Made by a program: the position numbers and the translations under genes. Under the pieces are notes generated by a model. That model was not told where the DNA came from. It worked only from the letters and a program-made list of their open reading frames with translations, and searched no databases. This document shows, in pieces, positions 23,975-33,109 of a stretch of 64,000 bases of DNA (position 1 is the stretch's first letter; each line of letters starts with the position of its first letter). This stretch comes from an uncultured Verrucomicrobiota bacterium (lineage in GTDB: Bacteria > Verrucomicrobiota > Verrucomicrobiia > Verrucomicrobiales > Verrucomicrobiaceae): assembly GCA_903848465.1 (NCBI GenBank), contig CAINGK010000160.1, forward strand, positions 1-64,000, given 5' to 3'.

Positions 23975-26900
23975 TTATTTGGCCGGAGGCGGAGTATTCA
24001 CAGCAGCCATGGCGGGCTCACTGCGGCGATGGAGAAACTGGCGGCTGTTCACGACATCGAGCACAGCCGCAGAAAACTTGCCGTTGTTCTGCTTGAGGGC
24101 GGTCTGCATGTGCGTGAGCAGCGCTTTGTCGCTGGGCATCGTCTGACGACCCAGCGCGTAGCCGAGGAGCTTGCGGCAGAACTGCGCGGTGAAGTTGGCT
24201 TCGTTCTTTTTCAGGTAATCACGCAGACCGGAGAGGCCTTGGAACTTGGTGCCGTCCTTGAGTTCGCCCGTGTCGTCGATCTTACCGCCGGTTTCATCCG
24301 CCAAGCGGAAGCGGCCAATGGGGTCGAAGCTTTCGAGGGCGAAGCCGAGCGGGTCGATGCGATCATGGCAGACGGAGCAGGCCTTGTCGGCGCGGTGCTG
24401 CATCAGCGCCTCGCGCAGAGAGGCGGGCTTTTCGGCGCTGTCCGGCAGCTTGGGAACATTCGGTGGCGGCGGTGGTGAACTGAAGCCGAGCACCACTTGA
24501 TAGAGATAATCGCCGCGCAGCACGGGACTGGTGCGATTAGGACGCGAGGTCTTCGTCAAGATGGCTCCCATGCCTAGCAGGCCGCCGCGATGCTGCTGCG
24601 CGACTTTGACCTCGCGAAAGTCTCCGCCCGTGACGTCGGGCACGCCGTAGAATTTGGCGAGGCGCTCGTTCACAAAGGTATAGTCGCCACCCATGATGTC
24701 GGCGACGTTGCGGTCATCGCGCACCAGATGCGTGAAGAACTCAGTAACCTCGCGCTGCATGTCATTGCGGATGTCCGTGGTGAACTCAGGATACTTTTTC
24801 TCATCGACTGTGCTCTTTTCATCGAAGCCGTTGAACTTGAGCCACTGCCCGGCGAATTCCCTGGCGAGGGCATTCGCCTTGGGATCACGCAGCATGCGCT
24901 TGGTCTGCGCGGCGAGGACTTCGGGCTTCAAGAGGCTGCCGTCATCGGCGGTCTTGCGCAGTTCCCAGTCGGGCTGTGAGGCCCAGAGGAAGTAGCTGAG
25001 GCGGGAGGCGAGTTCGAAGGCGTTGAGCTTCGCATCACCAGGGGCGTTATTCGCCACCGGCAGTGTCTCGGCTTTAAAGAGAAAGTAGGGCGACACCAGC
25101 ACGCGCACGATGACCTCACGTGCCGCAGATTCGCGGTCGAGCTCCTTTTTGCGACCCTCAAAGTAGAGCGCGTCGAGCTTCTGGATTTCTTCTGGGGTAA
25201 CGGGCCTGCGCCAAGCACGACCGGCGAAATATTGCAGATGCCAGAGCACGGCACCATCATACTCCTTCTGCTGCTGCGCATTGAGATTCGGCACGGCGGT
25301 GGAGCCAAAGTCCTTCTTCATCGCGGCGAGTTGATCACGGTCTTTCGGGCCGAGAAGCTGCCCAAGTTGATCATCGCTGAAGTAATAGACGGTGATGCCG
25401 GGCTTGCGGCGGTAGAGATTGCTGGCGACTTCCTCAAGCCGGCGCTCATACATGTCCGGGAAGGCCTGCTTCATCACCTGGAAATCACCCATGGTGCGGC
25501 GTGCCGCTTCGGTCTGAGTTTTCCAGACAGTGAGAATGCCAGGCATGATCTTGGTGACATCCCGTGGTTTGTCTGCCGTGAGATCCCACTGGATCGTGCC
25601 GTCATTGATGTCGGGGTTTTCCAGGTCAAGCCGGGCTTCGGCATGAATCCAGGTGACGTTCTCTGGCAGCGGCAGGTTGAACACGAGCGGTGCGGCGATG
25701 GCAAGCACACCGGGCTCGATCTTGCGCCCTTGCGGGTGTTTGCCGAAGGCGTTCTTCACACGCTCAAGTTCGGCAATGCGCTGCTTCAGTGCTTCGGCAT
25801 TGGCAGGGGGCGGAGTCGCGCCGAGGGCTTTGCGGTCTTCATCAAGCTGCTTGTTGAGCCAGTCCATGTAGATCAGGTGCCCCTTGGTCGTTTTCACATC
25901 GAGCCGGGTGATGAGTGCGATGTCACCTTTGTTGCCGTCGCCATCATCGCCAATGCAGAGGTAGGCCTGCTTCTTGCCCTTCACCTCGATGTTCATGTTG
26001 TAGGGGCGGATGCCGTCAGCATCCTGCTGGTGGCGCTGCACGCCGCTGCCTGCCTTCTTCGGATTGTTCCAGGAGAGCAGCTGCGTTTGAATGGCCTTGG
26101 CACCATCCACCACCGCTTGCGGCACTAGGCCGGGTTTCGCGGTATCGGGACCGGGCAGCTCACGCCAGGCCACGCGGGTGAGATCAAGGAAGCGTGATTT
26201 CGGCTCCGTGGCGTTCACGAGATTGTTCCAGTTTTGCAGGAAAGGCAGCTTCAAACCGCTCTCTTTGGCGAGCTGTTCGAGCGGTGTGTTGAAATGCTTG
26301 TGCTTCCAGCAGGCGACCATGTAGTCCGCTTCACGCATGTCATCGCCATCCTGGGGCAGATGTGGTGCCGCCTTCTGCTGGTACCAGACATACAAGGCCT
26401 GCTGCGCCTGGGCTTTGACCTGCTCAAATCCGCGCAGGCCGATCCGCTGCGCATTGAACACGATGCCCGTGCCTGGCATGATCGTGGCATGATCGGCCAC
26501 CTTGCGGGCGGCTCCGAAGTATTTGTCGAGCGCCGCCGGACTCATGAACAGCACATCGCCCGTGTTGCTGAAACCTTCGCCGCCACCGCCATCGGTCTGG
26601 AATTCTTTGGCGAAGCCGTAGTCGTGCCGGGTCAGGTCGCGGATCGTGTAGTCATACTCGGCGTTGGTGAGCCGACGCATCGTCACCGGCCCGGGATCGC
26701 CCGACTGCGCAGCGGCCAGGGCGTCGAGTTCACTATTCACCCAGCCAAGGAGCGCCGTGTGTTCCTGATCGTTCATCTGGTGCGCCTTCGGCGGCGGCAT
26801 GTCGCCGTTTTCGATCGTGTCTTTGACCTTCAGCCACACTTCAAAATGCTTCGTGAGCTGCGGATCAGCCGCAAACTGCTGCAAATCGACGTCGCCCTTG

Positions 26901-27037
26901 GTCTTTTTGGGGTTGTGACACTCGTAGCATTTGGCCTTCAAAACGACCTCAGCATCCTTCCATGCGGGAGCAGCAGAAAGTGAGAACGAGCCGACGACAA
27001 AGGCGGCCAAAGTAAGATGGCGTGGATACTGGGACAT
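23975..27037 (-). CDS. Secreted DUF1587/DUF1595/DUF1592/DUF1588/DUF1585 protein
   Basis: 1020 residues from ATG 27037 (alternative 27061). A signal peptide is followed by the cytochrome motif CYECHNPKKTKG. DUF1587 is near MRRLTNAEYDYTIRDLT, DUF1595/1592 near FAGRAWRRPVTPEEI and FELASRLSYFLWASQPD, DUF1588 near HRGGLLGMGAILTKTSRPNRTSPVLRG with CSVCHDRIDPLGFALESFD (a second CxxCH), and DUF1585 at the end (YALGRQTMPSD). The size and order are the standard ones. The role is unproven; a redox partner of the DUF1552 protein is expected. It is divergent from the DUF1501 gene at 27164. Confidence 0.88.
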   Translation of the reverse strand: MSQYPRHLTLAAFVVGSFSLSAAPAWKDAEVVLKAKCYECHNPKKTKGDVDLQQFAADPQLTKHFEVWLKVKDTIENGDMPPPKAHQMNDQEHTALLGWVNSELDALAAAQSGDPGPVTMRRLTNAEYDYTIRDLTRHDYGFAKEFQTDGGGGEGFSNTGDVLFMSPAALDKYFGAARKVADHATIMPGTGIVFNAQRIGLRGFEQVKAQAQQALYVWYQQKAAPHLPQDGDDMREADYMVACWKHKHFNTPLEQLAKESGLKLPFLQNWNNLVNATEPKSRFLDLTRVAWRELPGPDTAKPGLVPQAVVDGAKAIQTQLLSWNNPKKAGSGVQRHQQDADGIRPYNMNIEVKGKKQAYLCIGDDGDGNKGDIALITRLDVKTTKGHLIYMDWLNKQLDEDRKALGATPPPANAEALKQRIAELERVKNAFGKHPQGRKIEPGVLAIAAPLVFNLPLPENVTWIHAEARLDLENPDINDGTIQWDLTADKPRDVTKIMPGILTVWKTQTEAARRTMGDFQVMKQAFPDMYERRLEEVASNLYRRKPGITVYYFSDDQLGQLLGPKDRDQLAAMKKDFGSTAVPNLNAQQQKEYDGAVLWHLQYFAGRAWRRPVTPEEIQKLDALYFEGRKKELDRESAAREVIVRVLVSPYFLFKAETLPVANNAPGDAKLNAFELASRLSYFLWASQPDWELRKTADDGSLLKPEVLAAQTKRMLRDPKANALAREFAGQWLKFNGFDEKSTVDEKKYPEFTTDIRNDMQREVTEFFTHLVRDDRNVADIMGGDYTFVNERLAKFYGVPDVTGGDFREVKVAQQHRGGLLGMGAILTKTSRPNRTSPVLRGDYLYQVVLGFSSPPPPPNVPKLPDSAEKPASLREALMQHRADKACSVCHDRIDPLGFALESFDPIGRFRLADETGGKIDDTGELKDGTKFQGLSGLRDYLKKNEANFTAQFCRKLLGYALGRQTMPSDKALLTHMQTALKQNNGKFSAAVLDVVNSRQFLHRRSEPAMAAVNTPPPAK

Positions 27038-27163
27038 TAGGGGTACTAATGATACGGACAAATGAGGATTTTTAATCAGCAGCTTCCGCTCCTTTTTTGC
27101 GCTTTCCTGTGCTATTAATCAGGCGAAAGCATCTGCTGGCCGAGACGTATCTTTCATACCCCC

Positions 27164-28606
27164 ATGAATTCCTCTTTTTCCCATCATGCACCAAACCTGG
27201 AGCATGCTTTTTTGACACGCCGCGAGCTGCTGCAACGTGTCGGCATGGGCTTTGGCACGATGGCGGCCGGTTCATTGTTCAATCAGCAGGCTGCAGCCGC
27301 GACGCTGGACCCCATGGCGGTGAAACGTCCCCATTTTGAGCCGAAGGCCAAGCGGGTGGTGCATTTCTTCATGAATGGCGGGCCGTCCCACGTCGATACA
27401 TTCGATCCGAAGCCGATGCTGGACAAATACGACGGCAAGGCGCTGCCAAACGTGCTCAAAACGGAGCGCCCGACCGGGGCGGGCTTCAAATCGCCCTTCA
27501 AATTCACCAAGCGTGGCGAGTGCGGGCTCGAAGTGAGCGAGGTCTTTGAGAAGACCGGCGCTTTTGCAGATGACCTCTGCGTGATCCGCTCCATGCACGC
27601 GGATGTACCGAACCATGAGCCTTCCCTTGGCCTGATGAACAGCGGCGAAGGTCGCCTGAACCGCCCGACGATGGGTTCCTGGGTGACCTACGGCCTGGGC
27701 AGTGAAAATCACAATCTGCCCGGCTACATCGCCATGTGCCCCGGCGGCATGCCGACGCGGCGCACGAAGAACTGGCAGTCGGCCTTCCTGCCGAGCGCCT
27801 ACCAAGGGGCCTACATTAACACGGAGGACACCCGCGTCGAAAAACTCGTGGAGTTCATCAAAAACGGCTCGCTCGACTTGAAGCAGCAGCGCCGCCAACT
27901 CGACCTGCTGCAGGAATTGAACCAGCGCAATCTGGTGCAGCAGGACCGCGACCAGCAGCTCGAAGCCCGTGTGCAGAGCTATGAACTGGCCTACCGCATG
28001 CAGATGGAAGCCACCGACGCCTTCGACATCATGAAGGAGCCGGAGTCGATGCGGAAAATGTATGGCGACCACGCCTTTGGCCGTCAGTGCCTGATCGCCC
28101 GGCGCTTGCTGGAGCGCGGAGTGCGTTTCATCCAGCTCTGGACCGGAGCGGGCCAGCCGTGGGACAATCACGACGAAATTCTCGAACATCGGAAGCTCGG
28201 TCAGCAGACGGACGGGGCGATGGCCGCGTTCATGAGCGATCTGAAACAGCGCGGACTCTGGGATGACACCCTCATGATGTGGGGTGGCGAATTTGGCCGC
28301 ACGCCGGCGGTCGAACTGCCAACGCCGGGGGCCAATTCGGGCAAACAACATGGCCGTGACCACAATCACTATGGCTTCACCATGTGGCTGGCTGGCGGCG
28401 GGGTGCGCGGCGGCTACACGCATGGTTCCACCGATGAATTTGGCTTCGCCGCGCAGGACAATCCGGTGCATGTGCATGACCTGCACGCCACGATTCTGCA
28501 AATCCTGGGCTTCGATCACGAAAAGTTCACATACAAATATGCCGGGCTCGATTTCCGCCTCACGGGCGTGAACGAGTGCAAGGTGGTGCGGGAATTGCTG
28601 GCCTGA
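27164..28606 (+). CDS. Secreted DUF1501 protein (alkaline-phosphatase superfamily-like)
   Basis: 480 residues. The N-terminus (LTRRELLQRVGMGFGTMAAG) is a Tat-type signal. Core motifs VVHFFMNGGPSHVDTFDPKP, RSMHADVPNHEPS and MMWGGEFGRTPAVELP, plus GRDHNHYGFTMWLAGGGV, carry the putative metal ligands of the sulfatase/alkaline-phosphatase-like fold. DUF1501 proteins normally partner DUF1549/DUF1553 proteins; here the nearest such protein is 7.8 kb away, and the divergent neighbour is a DUF1592 protein. It could be a periplasmic sulfatase-like enzyme. A 7-base-pair hairpin follows at 28619-28647. Confidence 0.88.
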   Translation: MNSSFSHHAPNLEHAFLTRRELLQRVGMGFGTMAAGSLFNQQAAAATLDPMAVKRPHFEPKAKRVVHFFMNGGPSHVDTFDPKPMLDKYDGKALPNVLKTERPTGAGFKSPFKFTKRGECGLEVSEVFEKTGAFADDLCVIRSMHADVPNHEPSLGLMNSGEGRLNRPTMGSWVTYGLGSENHNLPGYIAMCPGGMPTRRTKNWQSAFLPSAYQGAYINTEDTRVEKLVEFIKNGSLDLKQQRRQLDLLQELNQRNLVQQDRDQQLEARVQSYELAYRMQMEATDAFDIMKEPESMRKMYGDHAFGRQCLIARRLLERGVRFIQLWTGAGQPWDNHDEILEHRKLGQQTDGAMAAFMSDLKQRGLWDDTLMMWGGEFGRTPAVELPTPGANSGKQHGRDHNHYGFTMWLAGGGVRGGYTHGSTDEFGFAAQDNPVHVHDLHATILQILGFDHEKFTYKYAGLDFRLTGVNECKVVRELLA

Positions 28607-28671
28607 CCGGGCGGGAAAGCCAGCCACCGGCCCCTTGCAAGGCTGGCGCACACGTTTACAGTCGCCACCTC

Positions 28672-29481
28672 ATGCATCGAAACTTTCTCTTCGCCCTGGC
28701 CGTTCTGGTGGCGCTCGTCTTCACGATGAACCTCAACGCCCAGGCCCAGCAGCCTGCGCCTACCGCTTCTGCTGCCACCGTGACCAAAGCCGCCGCCGAT
28801 GACAATCCTTATGGCGATGTACTGACTTTCAACGGCTTCGTCAAGCGCACCGGCGTCATGGCCTACCCGCTGATCATTTTGTCGATGATCGCGTTCTTCA
28901 TGATCGTGCTGTTCGGTTTCACGGTCCGGCAGGGCACAGTAGTCAGCGATGCCTTCATGAATTCGGCGGACGCCTTGATCCGCAAGCAGGACTACCTGGG
29001 GCTGCTGGCGGTGTGCAACCGCCGGAATGAGTGCATCGCCCGCATCACTTCGAAGACGCTCGATTTCGCCACGCGCAACCCGACCGCGAGTTTTGAAGAG
29101 GTCAAGGAAGTCACGGAAGCTGAAGGCAACCGCCAGTCCAGCCTGCTGCTGGCCCGCATCGCTTACCTGGGAGACGTGGGCGCCATTGCTCCCATGCTCG
29201 GCCTGCTCGGCACGACCCTGGGCATGATCACGACTTTCCATGAAATCTCCGGCAAAGGCGTCGGCGGCTCAAACCAGCTCGGCCTCGCCCAGGGGGTGTC
29301 CGAAGCACTTCTGTGTACGGCCTCGGGCCTTGTCATCGGCATTCCTGCCCTCATGTTTTACGCCATCTTTCGTGGCAAGGTGAACCGCCTGATCTCCGAA
29401 ATGGAAGCCGCCACGACCCATCTAATGGCCTTGCTCGCGGTGCAGTACAAGCGCGCCGCACGTGCCGTCGCGGGACAATAA
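28672..29481 (+). CDS. MotA/TolQ/ExbB proton channel family protein
   Basis: 269 residues from ATG 28672. A cleavable signal-like helix is followed by an Ala-rich spacer and three transmembrane segments: near AYPLIILSMIAFFMIVLFGF, and the last two around GDVGAIAPMLGLLGTTLGMI and LLCTASGLVIGIPALMFYAIF. The conserved Gly/Pro-rich loop before the third segment is present. With the ExbD-like gene 21 bases downstream it forms an inner-membrane energiser that couples proton flow to movement in the periplasm. An extra N-terminal signal-type helix is common in the PVC group. Confidence 0.9.
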   Translation: MHRNFLFALAVLVALVFTMNLNAQAQQPAPTASAATVTKAAADDNPYGDVLTFNGFVKRTGVMAYPLIILSMIAFFMIVLFGFTVRQGTVVSDAFMNSADALIRKQDYLGLLAVCNRRNECIARITSKTLDFATRNPTASFEEVKEVTEAEGNRQSSLLLARIAYLGDVGAIAPMLGLLGTTLGMITTFHEISGKGVGGSNQLGLAQGVSEALLCTASGLVIGIPALMFYAIFRGKVNRLISEMEAATTHLMALLAVQYKRAARAVAGQ

Positions 29482-29502
29482 ACCGGAAGCTCACCACCCG
29501 CG

Positions 29503-29946
29503 ATGAACTTCCGCAAACAGCACTCTATCGAACCCTCGCCCATGCAGCTCGCGCCGCTGGTGGACGTGCTGTTCCTACTCGTCATTTTCTTTGCCGTCAC
29601 CTTCCAGTATGCCAAGGAGGAGCAGGTCATGGATGTCAGCGTGCCTGCCGCCGACGAGGGCAAGGAGAAGGAGTCCCGCAATGTCGGCGAGATCATCATC
29701 AACATCAAAAAAGACGGCGAGATCCTGGTGAACGGCCAGAAATACAACACCGACGAACTGCTCGTGAAACTGAAGAACATCGTCTCTCTCTACAAGGATC
29801 AAGCCGTGATCCTGCGGGGTGATGAAGTCGTCAATTATCAGCACGTCATCCGTGTGCTGGACACCTGCCAGAAGGCTGGCATCTGGAACATCGCTTTTGC
29901 CACGCGCAAACCTGACGCCGACCAACCTGCAGCCACGCCCAAGTGA
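29503..29946 (+). CDS. ExbD/TolR family protein
   Basis: 147 residues. One membrane helix (LAPLVDVLFLLVIFFAVTFQY) with the conserved Asp of the VDVLFLL motif, followed by a periplasmic domain (EIIINIKKDGEILVNGQKY ... VILRGDEVVNYQHVIRVLDTC). It pairs with the ExbB-like protein just upstream. The next gene starts at 29948, one base after the stop, so the three genes form one operon. The substrate side of the system is unknown. Confidence 0.9.
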   Translation: MNFRKQHSIEPSPMQLAPLVDVLFLLVIFFAVTFQYAKEEQVMDVSVPAADEGKEKESRNVGEIIINIKKDGEILVNGQKYNTDELLVKLKNIVSLYKDQAVILRGDEVVNYQHVIRVLDTCQKAGIWNIAFATRKPDADQPAATPK

Positions 29947-29947
29947 G

Positions 29948-32455
29948 ATGACCGCCGCGAAGTTTTCTACCCTGTCGCGCAGTCCTGCGCCCCGTTTGCT
30001 GCCAGTGTTTCTATGCCTGGTGTCGTTATCATCCATAGCGCAGCAGCCACCTCCGCGTGCCCTGCCCGTGGATGACGCCGCCCCTGTACCGAAGGCCATT
30101 CCCGTGCGCCCGCCGCCCAAGGCGCAGCCTGTCCTGGATGATCCCCAGTCACGAGCTCTTCCCCCCAAGACCAAGGGGCCGGACGATGACATGTTCGACT
30201 TTGCCACCCTGGCGTATGACCGTCAGGAGTGGGCCATGGCCGCCCAGTCGTATGCGAAGTACCTGCAGCAGTACCCCAGCGGCAGGCAGGTGCCAGATGC
30301 GCTCTTCCGCGTGGGTGAGTGCTACATGAAACAAAACCAGTTGAAGCAGGCGGCAGGCTATTACGAGGAGGTCGTGAACCGCTATCCAGCGAGCGACGGC
30401 GCACCCTCCGCTGCCTATCGCCTCGGTGCGATGACGTTCAATGACTCCAAGTTTGCCGATTCAGCCAAATACTTCACTTTTGCCGAGGCCAAAACCAAGA
30501 GCGCTCCAGTCCGGCTGGCCGCCGCCTACCACAAAAGCCGCGCCTATGGAATGACTGGGGAAAAGGACAAGCAGGCTGCCGCTCTGAACAGTGTCATCGC
30601 AGTGAAAACGCAAAATGACTTCCGCGAGACGGCCCTGCTCACGCTCGGCAGCATCTACCTCGGCCAAGACAAAAAAACCGAAGCACTGCCGATCTTCGAC
30701 GAACTCGTCAAAACCAGCGCTGACCGCGCCATCATCGCCGAAGCCAGCATCCGCGCGGCGGTGCTGTATGCCGAACTCAAGAAGCCGGAAGAATCCATCG
30801 TGATGTTTGAAAAGGCGTTGCGCATGCCTGAAACAACCGAGCAAAACCGCGCCATCTCTCTCGTGGGCATCATTCAGTCGCTCTATGCCAAGGGTGACTA
30901 CGACGGTGTCATCGATTACTACAACAAGAACTCCGAGATTCTGCCGCCGGGAGCCTCCCGCGCCAAGATGCTGCTGCTCGTCGGCCACTCCTACCGCATG
31001 CGCAAGAGCTACGCCCGCGCTGTTGAGGTTTACTTGCTTATTGAGCAGTATCATCCCGATACCGAAGAGGCTTTTGATGCGGGCTACTGGAAGCTGTACT
31101 GTTTCTACCTGCTCAATGACAAAGACCTGGGTGAGTTCTCCACCGCCTTCATCGCACGTCATGCCCAAAAGCACGCCGACCATGAATTTCTTTCGCTGGC
31201 ACGCCTGATCCGTGCCGACTTCTATTTCAACAAAGGCGACTACCAACAGGCGGCGCTGAGCTACAATGATGTCAGCCTCGACAAACTTCCTGCAAAGCTC
31301 CGCCCGGGCACGCTCTTTAACATGGGCTGGGCGCAGGGCGAAGCCGGACGCCATCAGGAGGCCGTCGGCACCTTCACCCGTTTCATCACCGAGAATCCCA
31401 CGCACGAGTTCACCCCCAAAGCCTACGCTCGCCGTGGCCTCGCCAACCGCGAAGCCCGTGACCTGCCCAAAGCGAAGGCCGACTTTGAATACGTCACCAA
31501 GGAATTCCCCAAATCCGACGCCTGCGAACTCTCCTGGCTACAGCTCGGCTTCATCGCGATGGAGCAGAAGGATGCAAAGGCCACGGTCACTGCCTTTGAA
31601 ACGCTGCTGAAAAAATTCCCCACCACCAGTGCCGCCGCGCAGGCCTACTACGGCATCGGCAGGGGTAATTTCGACCAGAAGATCTACGACAAGGCTATTC
31701 CTGCCCTGCGCCGTTCCATTGAGATCGACAGCAAAGGCTACCTCGAAAAATCCAGCCAGCTCATCATCCTCTGCGACTACGCCCGCCAGAACGCGGACAA
31801 CCTTGCCAAGACCATCGACAGTTATCTGCTGTCCAGACCCGACGGTCAGGTGCCGCCGAACATTTTGAAATGGCTCGGCCTCAAGCTCTACAGCAGCGAC
31901 GATTTCAAACGCGCCGCCCGCTTCCTCGAACTCGCCGTCACGCCGCAAACCCCAGAAAACACCGAGCCAGTCGTGTGGAACTACCTCGGGATGGCGCAGC
32001 TACAAAACCAGCAGTACGACGCCAGCATCCAGGCCACGGACAACTTCCTTAAATCCGAGCCTGACAGCGCCACCCGCTCACGTGCGCTGCTGACCAAAGG
32101 CCGTGCCCAGCTCGGCAAAGGACTTTTCGACGACGCCGACAAGGTGGCTCAGGACGCCCTGCAAGTGGTCAAAGACGGCAAGCTCCAGGCCGAACTGCTC
32201 ATCCTCGAAGGCGACATTTACGCCGCGCAGGGCGACAAGCTCGCCGCTGAAGGCCAGAAGGACGCTGCCGTCAGCAAATGGAAGGAGGGTGCTGCCAAGT
32301 ATGCAGTGCCAAGCCAGTTCTTCGACGACCCCGATGTCACCCCCAACGCGCTCTACAAAGCCGCCCAGGTCCTGGAGAAGGCCGGAGATTCCGCCAAAGC
32401 CAAGCAGATGATGCAGCAGCTTCAGCAGCGCTATCCGAAGTACCAGCCGAAGTGA
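29948..32455 (+). CDS. Large periplasmic TPR protein
   Basis: 835 residues from ATG 29948 (a longer frame begins inside exbD). A signal peptide (ending IAQ) leads to a Pro-rich stretch with DDAAPVP and KAIPVRPPP, then about twelve or more tetratricopeptide repeats. Examples are MAAQSYAKYLQQYPSGRQVPDALFRVGECYMKQ, residues of the form ALFNMGWAQGEAGRHQEAVGTF, and AAQAYYGIGRGNFDQKIYDKAI. It is comparable to CpoB/YbgF-type proteins of Tol-Pal loci but much longer. In context it should be the periplasmic or outer-membrane partner of the ExbB/ExbD pair. Confidence 0.85.
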   Translation: MTAAKFSTLSRSPAPRLLPVFLCLVSLSSIAQQPPPRALPVDDAAPVPKAIPVRPPPKAQPVLDDPQSRALPPKTKGPDDDMFDFATLAYDRQEWAMAAQSYAKYLQQYPSGRQVPDALFRVGECYMKQNQLKQAAGYYEEVVNRYPASDGAPSAAYRLGAMTFNDSKFADSAKYFTFAEAKTKSAPVRLAAAYHKSRAYGMTGEKDKQAAALNSVIAVKTQNDFRETALLTLGSIYLGQDKKTEALPIFDELVKTSADRAIIAEASIRAAVLYAELKKPEESIVMFEKALRMPETTEQNRAISLVGIIQSLYAKGDYDGVIDYYNKNSEILPPGASRAKMLLLVGHSYRMRKSYARAVEVYLLIEQYHPDTEEAFDAGYWKLYCFYLLNDKDLGEFSTAFIARHAQKHADHEFLSLARLIRADFYFNKGDYQQAALSYNDVSLDKLPAKLRPGTLFNMGWAQGEAGRHQEAVGTFTRFITENPTHEFTPKAYARRGLANREARDLPKAKADFEYVTKEFPKSDACELSWLQLGFIAMEQKDAKATVTAFETLLKKFPTTSAAAQAYYGIGRGNFDQKIYDKAIPALRRSIEIDSKGYLEKSSQLIILCDYARQNADNLAKTIDSYLLSRPDGQVPPNILKWLGLKLYSSDDFKRAARFLELAVTPQTPENTEPVVWNYLGMAQLQNQQYDASIQATDNFLKSEPDSATRSRALLTKGRAQLGKGLFDDADKVAQDALQVVKDGKLQAELLILEGDIYAAQGDKLAAEGQKDAAVSKWKEGAAKYAVPSQFFDDPDVTPNALYKAAQVLEKAGDSAKAKQMMQQLQQRYPKYQPK

Positions 32456-32634
32456 CCCTCTGCGGGTAATCCCCGCCTTGCGGCTGTCATCGCTGGCATG
32501 TCCGGTACGCCTGTGTCTGCAAACCACCTTGGAACGAGAAAGTCTGCTCAGGCCCCTGTAGGCGGAAAAGTTTCAGTTGCGGAGAATCCATGAATTCGTA
32601 TCCGAGTCCGTTGTCCCATTCCACCACGCCCACC

Positions 32635-32997
32635 ATGAAACACATCCTCACCCTCATTGCCGCGCTCAGCCTGCTGGCTGGCCTGTCTCCTGCCGCCGAG
32701 CCATTGAACACGGTCTGCCCCATCTCCGGCAAGCCTGCGAGCCCGGCCATCACCAGCACCTACTCGAAGACGGTCGCCGTCTGCTGTGACAAGTGCAAAG
32801 CCCAGTTCACCGCCGCTCCTAAGGGCTACCTCAGCAATATTATTGCTGCCGTCACCGGTCAGTGCCCGCTGAGCAAAAAGAAATCCGATTCTTCCAAAAC
32901 CGTGACCTACACCCGCCAGGTCGCTTTCGCCGATGCCGCCAGCAAGGCCACCTTCGACGCCGCGCCTGACAAGCACATCAAGGAAGTGCGCCAGTAA
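32635..32997 (+). CDS. Small secreted cysteine-rich YHS/TRASH-like protein
   Basis: 120 residues from ATG 32635 (an upstream in-frame ATG at 32590 is not favoured). Signal peptide about 1-20. The mature part has CPISGKP, then VAVCCDKCKAQF, which is the CxxC...CCxxC arrangement of YHS/TRASH-like metal-binding domains. A second half repeats CPLSKKK and a VTYTRQVAFADAASKATF segment, but without the second Cys pair. It probably binds a metal such as copper or zinc in the periplasm. A terminator follows 24 bases after the stop. Confidence 0.8.
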   Translation: MKHILTLIAALSLLAGLSPAAEPLNTVCPISGKPASPAITSTYSKTVAVCCDKCKAQFTAAPKGYLSNIIAAVTGQCPLSKKKSDSSKTVTYTRQVAFADAASKATFDAAPDKHIKEVRQ

Positions 32998-33020
32998 TCG
33001 GGAGCATTCATTTCACCCAC

Positions 33021-33053
33021 AAGCGGAGCTGCGGCATGCGGCTCCGCTTTTTT
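33021..33053 (+). terminator. Rho-independent terminator
   Basis: AAGCGGAGC (33021-33029) pairs perfectly with GCTCCGCTT (33041-33049), with an 11-base loop and a run of T through 33053. It ends the transcript of the small cysteine-rich protein gene. Confidence 0.88.
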
Positions 33054-33109
33054 CATGCCTGAATGATTCAGCGTTTCATTGAAACACGTTCCCGCTACTT
33101 TCCCCGCCT

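Noticed and set aside
28619..28647. GCCAGCC/GGCTGGC hairpin after the DUF1501 gene
   Set aside because: Only seven base pairs, a 15-base loop and no T-run; too weak to call a terminator.
32456..32634. Possible short gene or repeat upstream of the cysteine-rich protein
   Set aside because: No ribosome site, conserved motif or clear palindrome was found, and the in-frame ATG at 32590 lacks a signal peptide.
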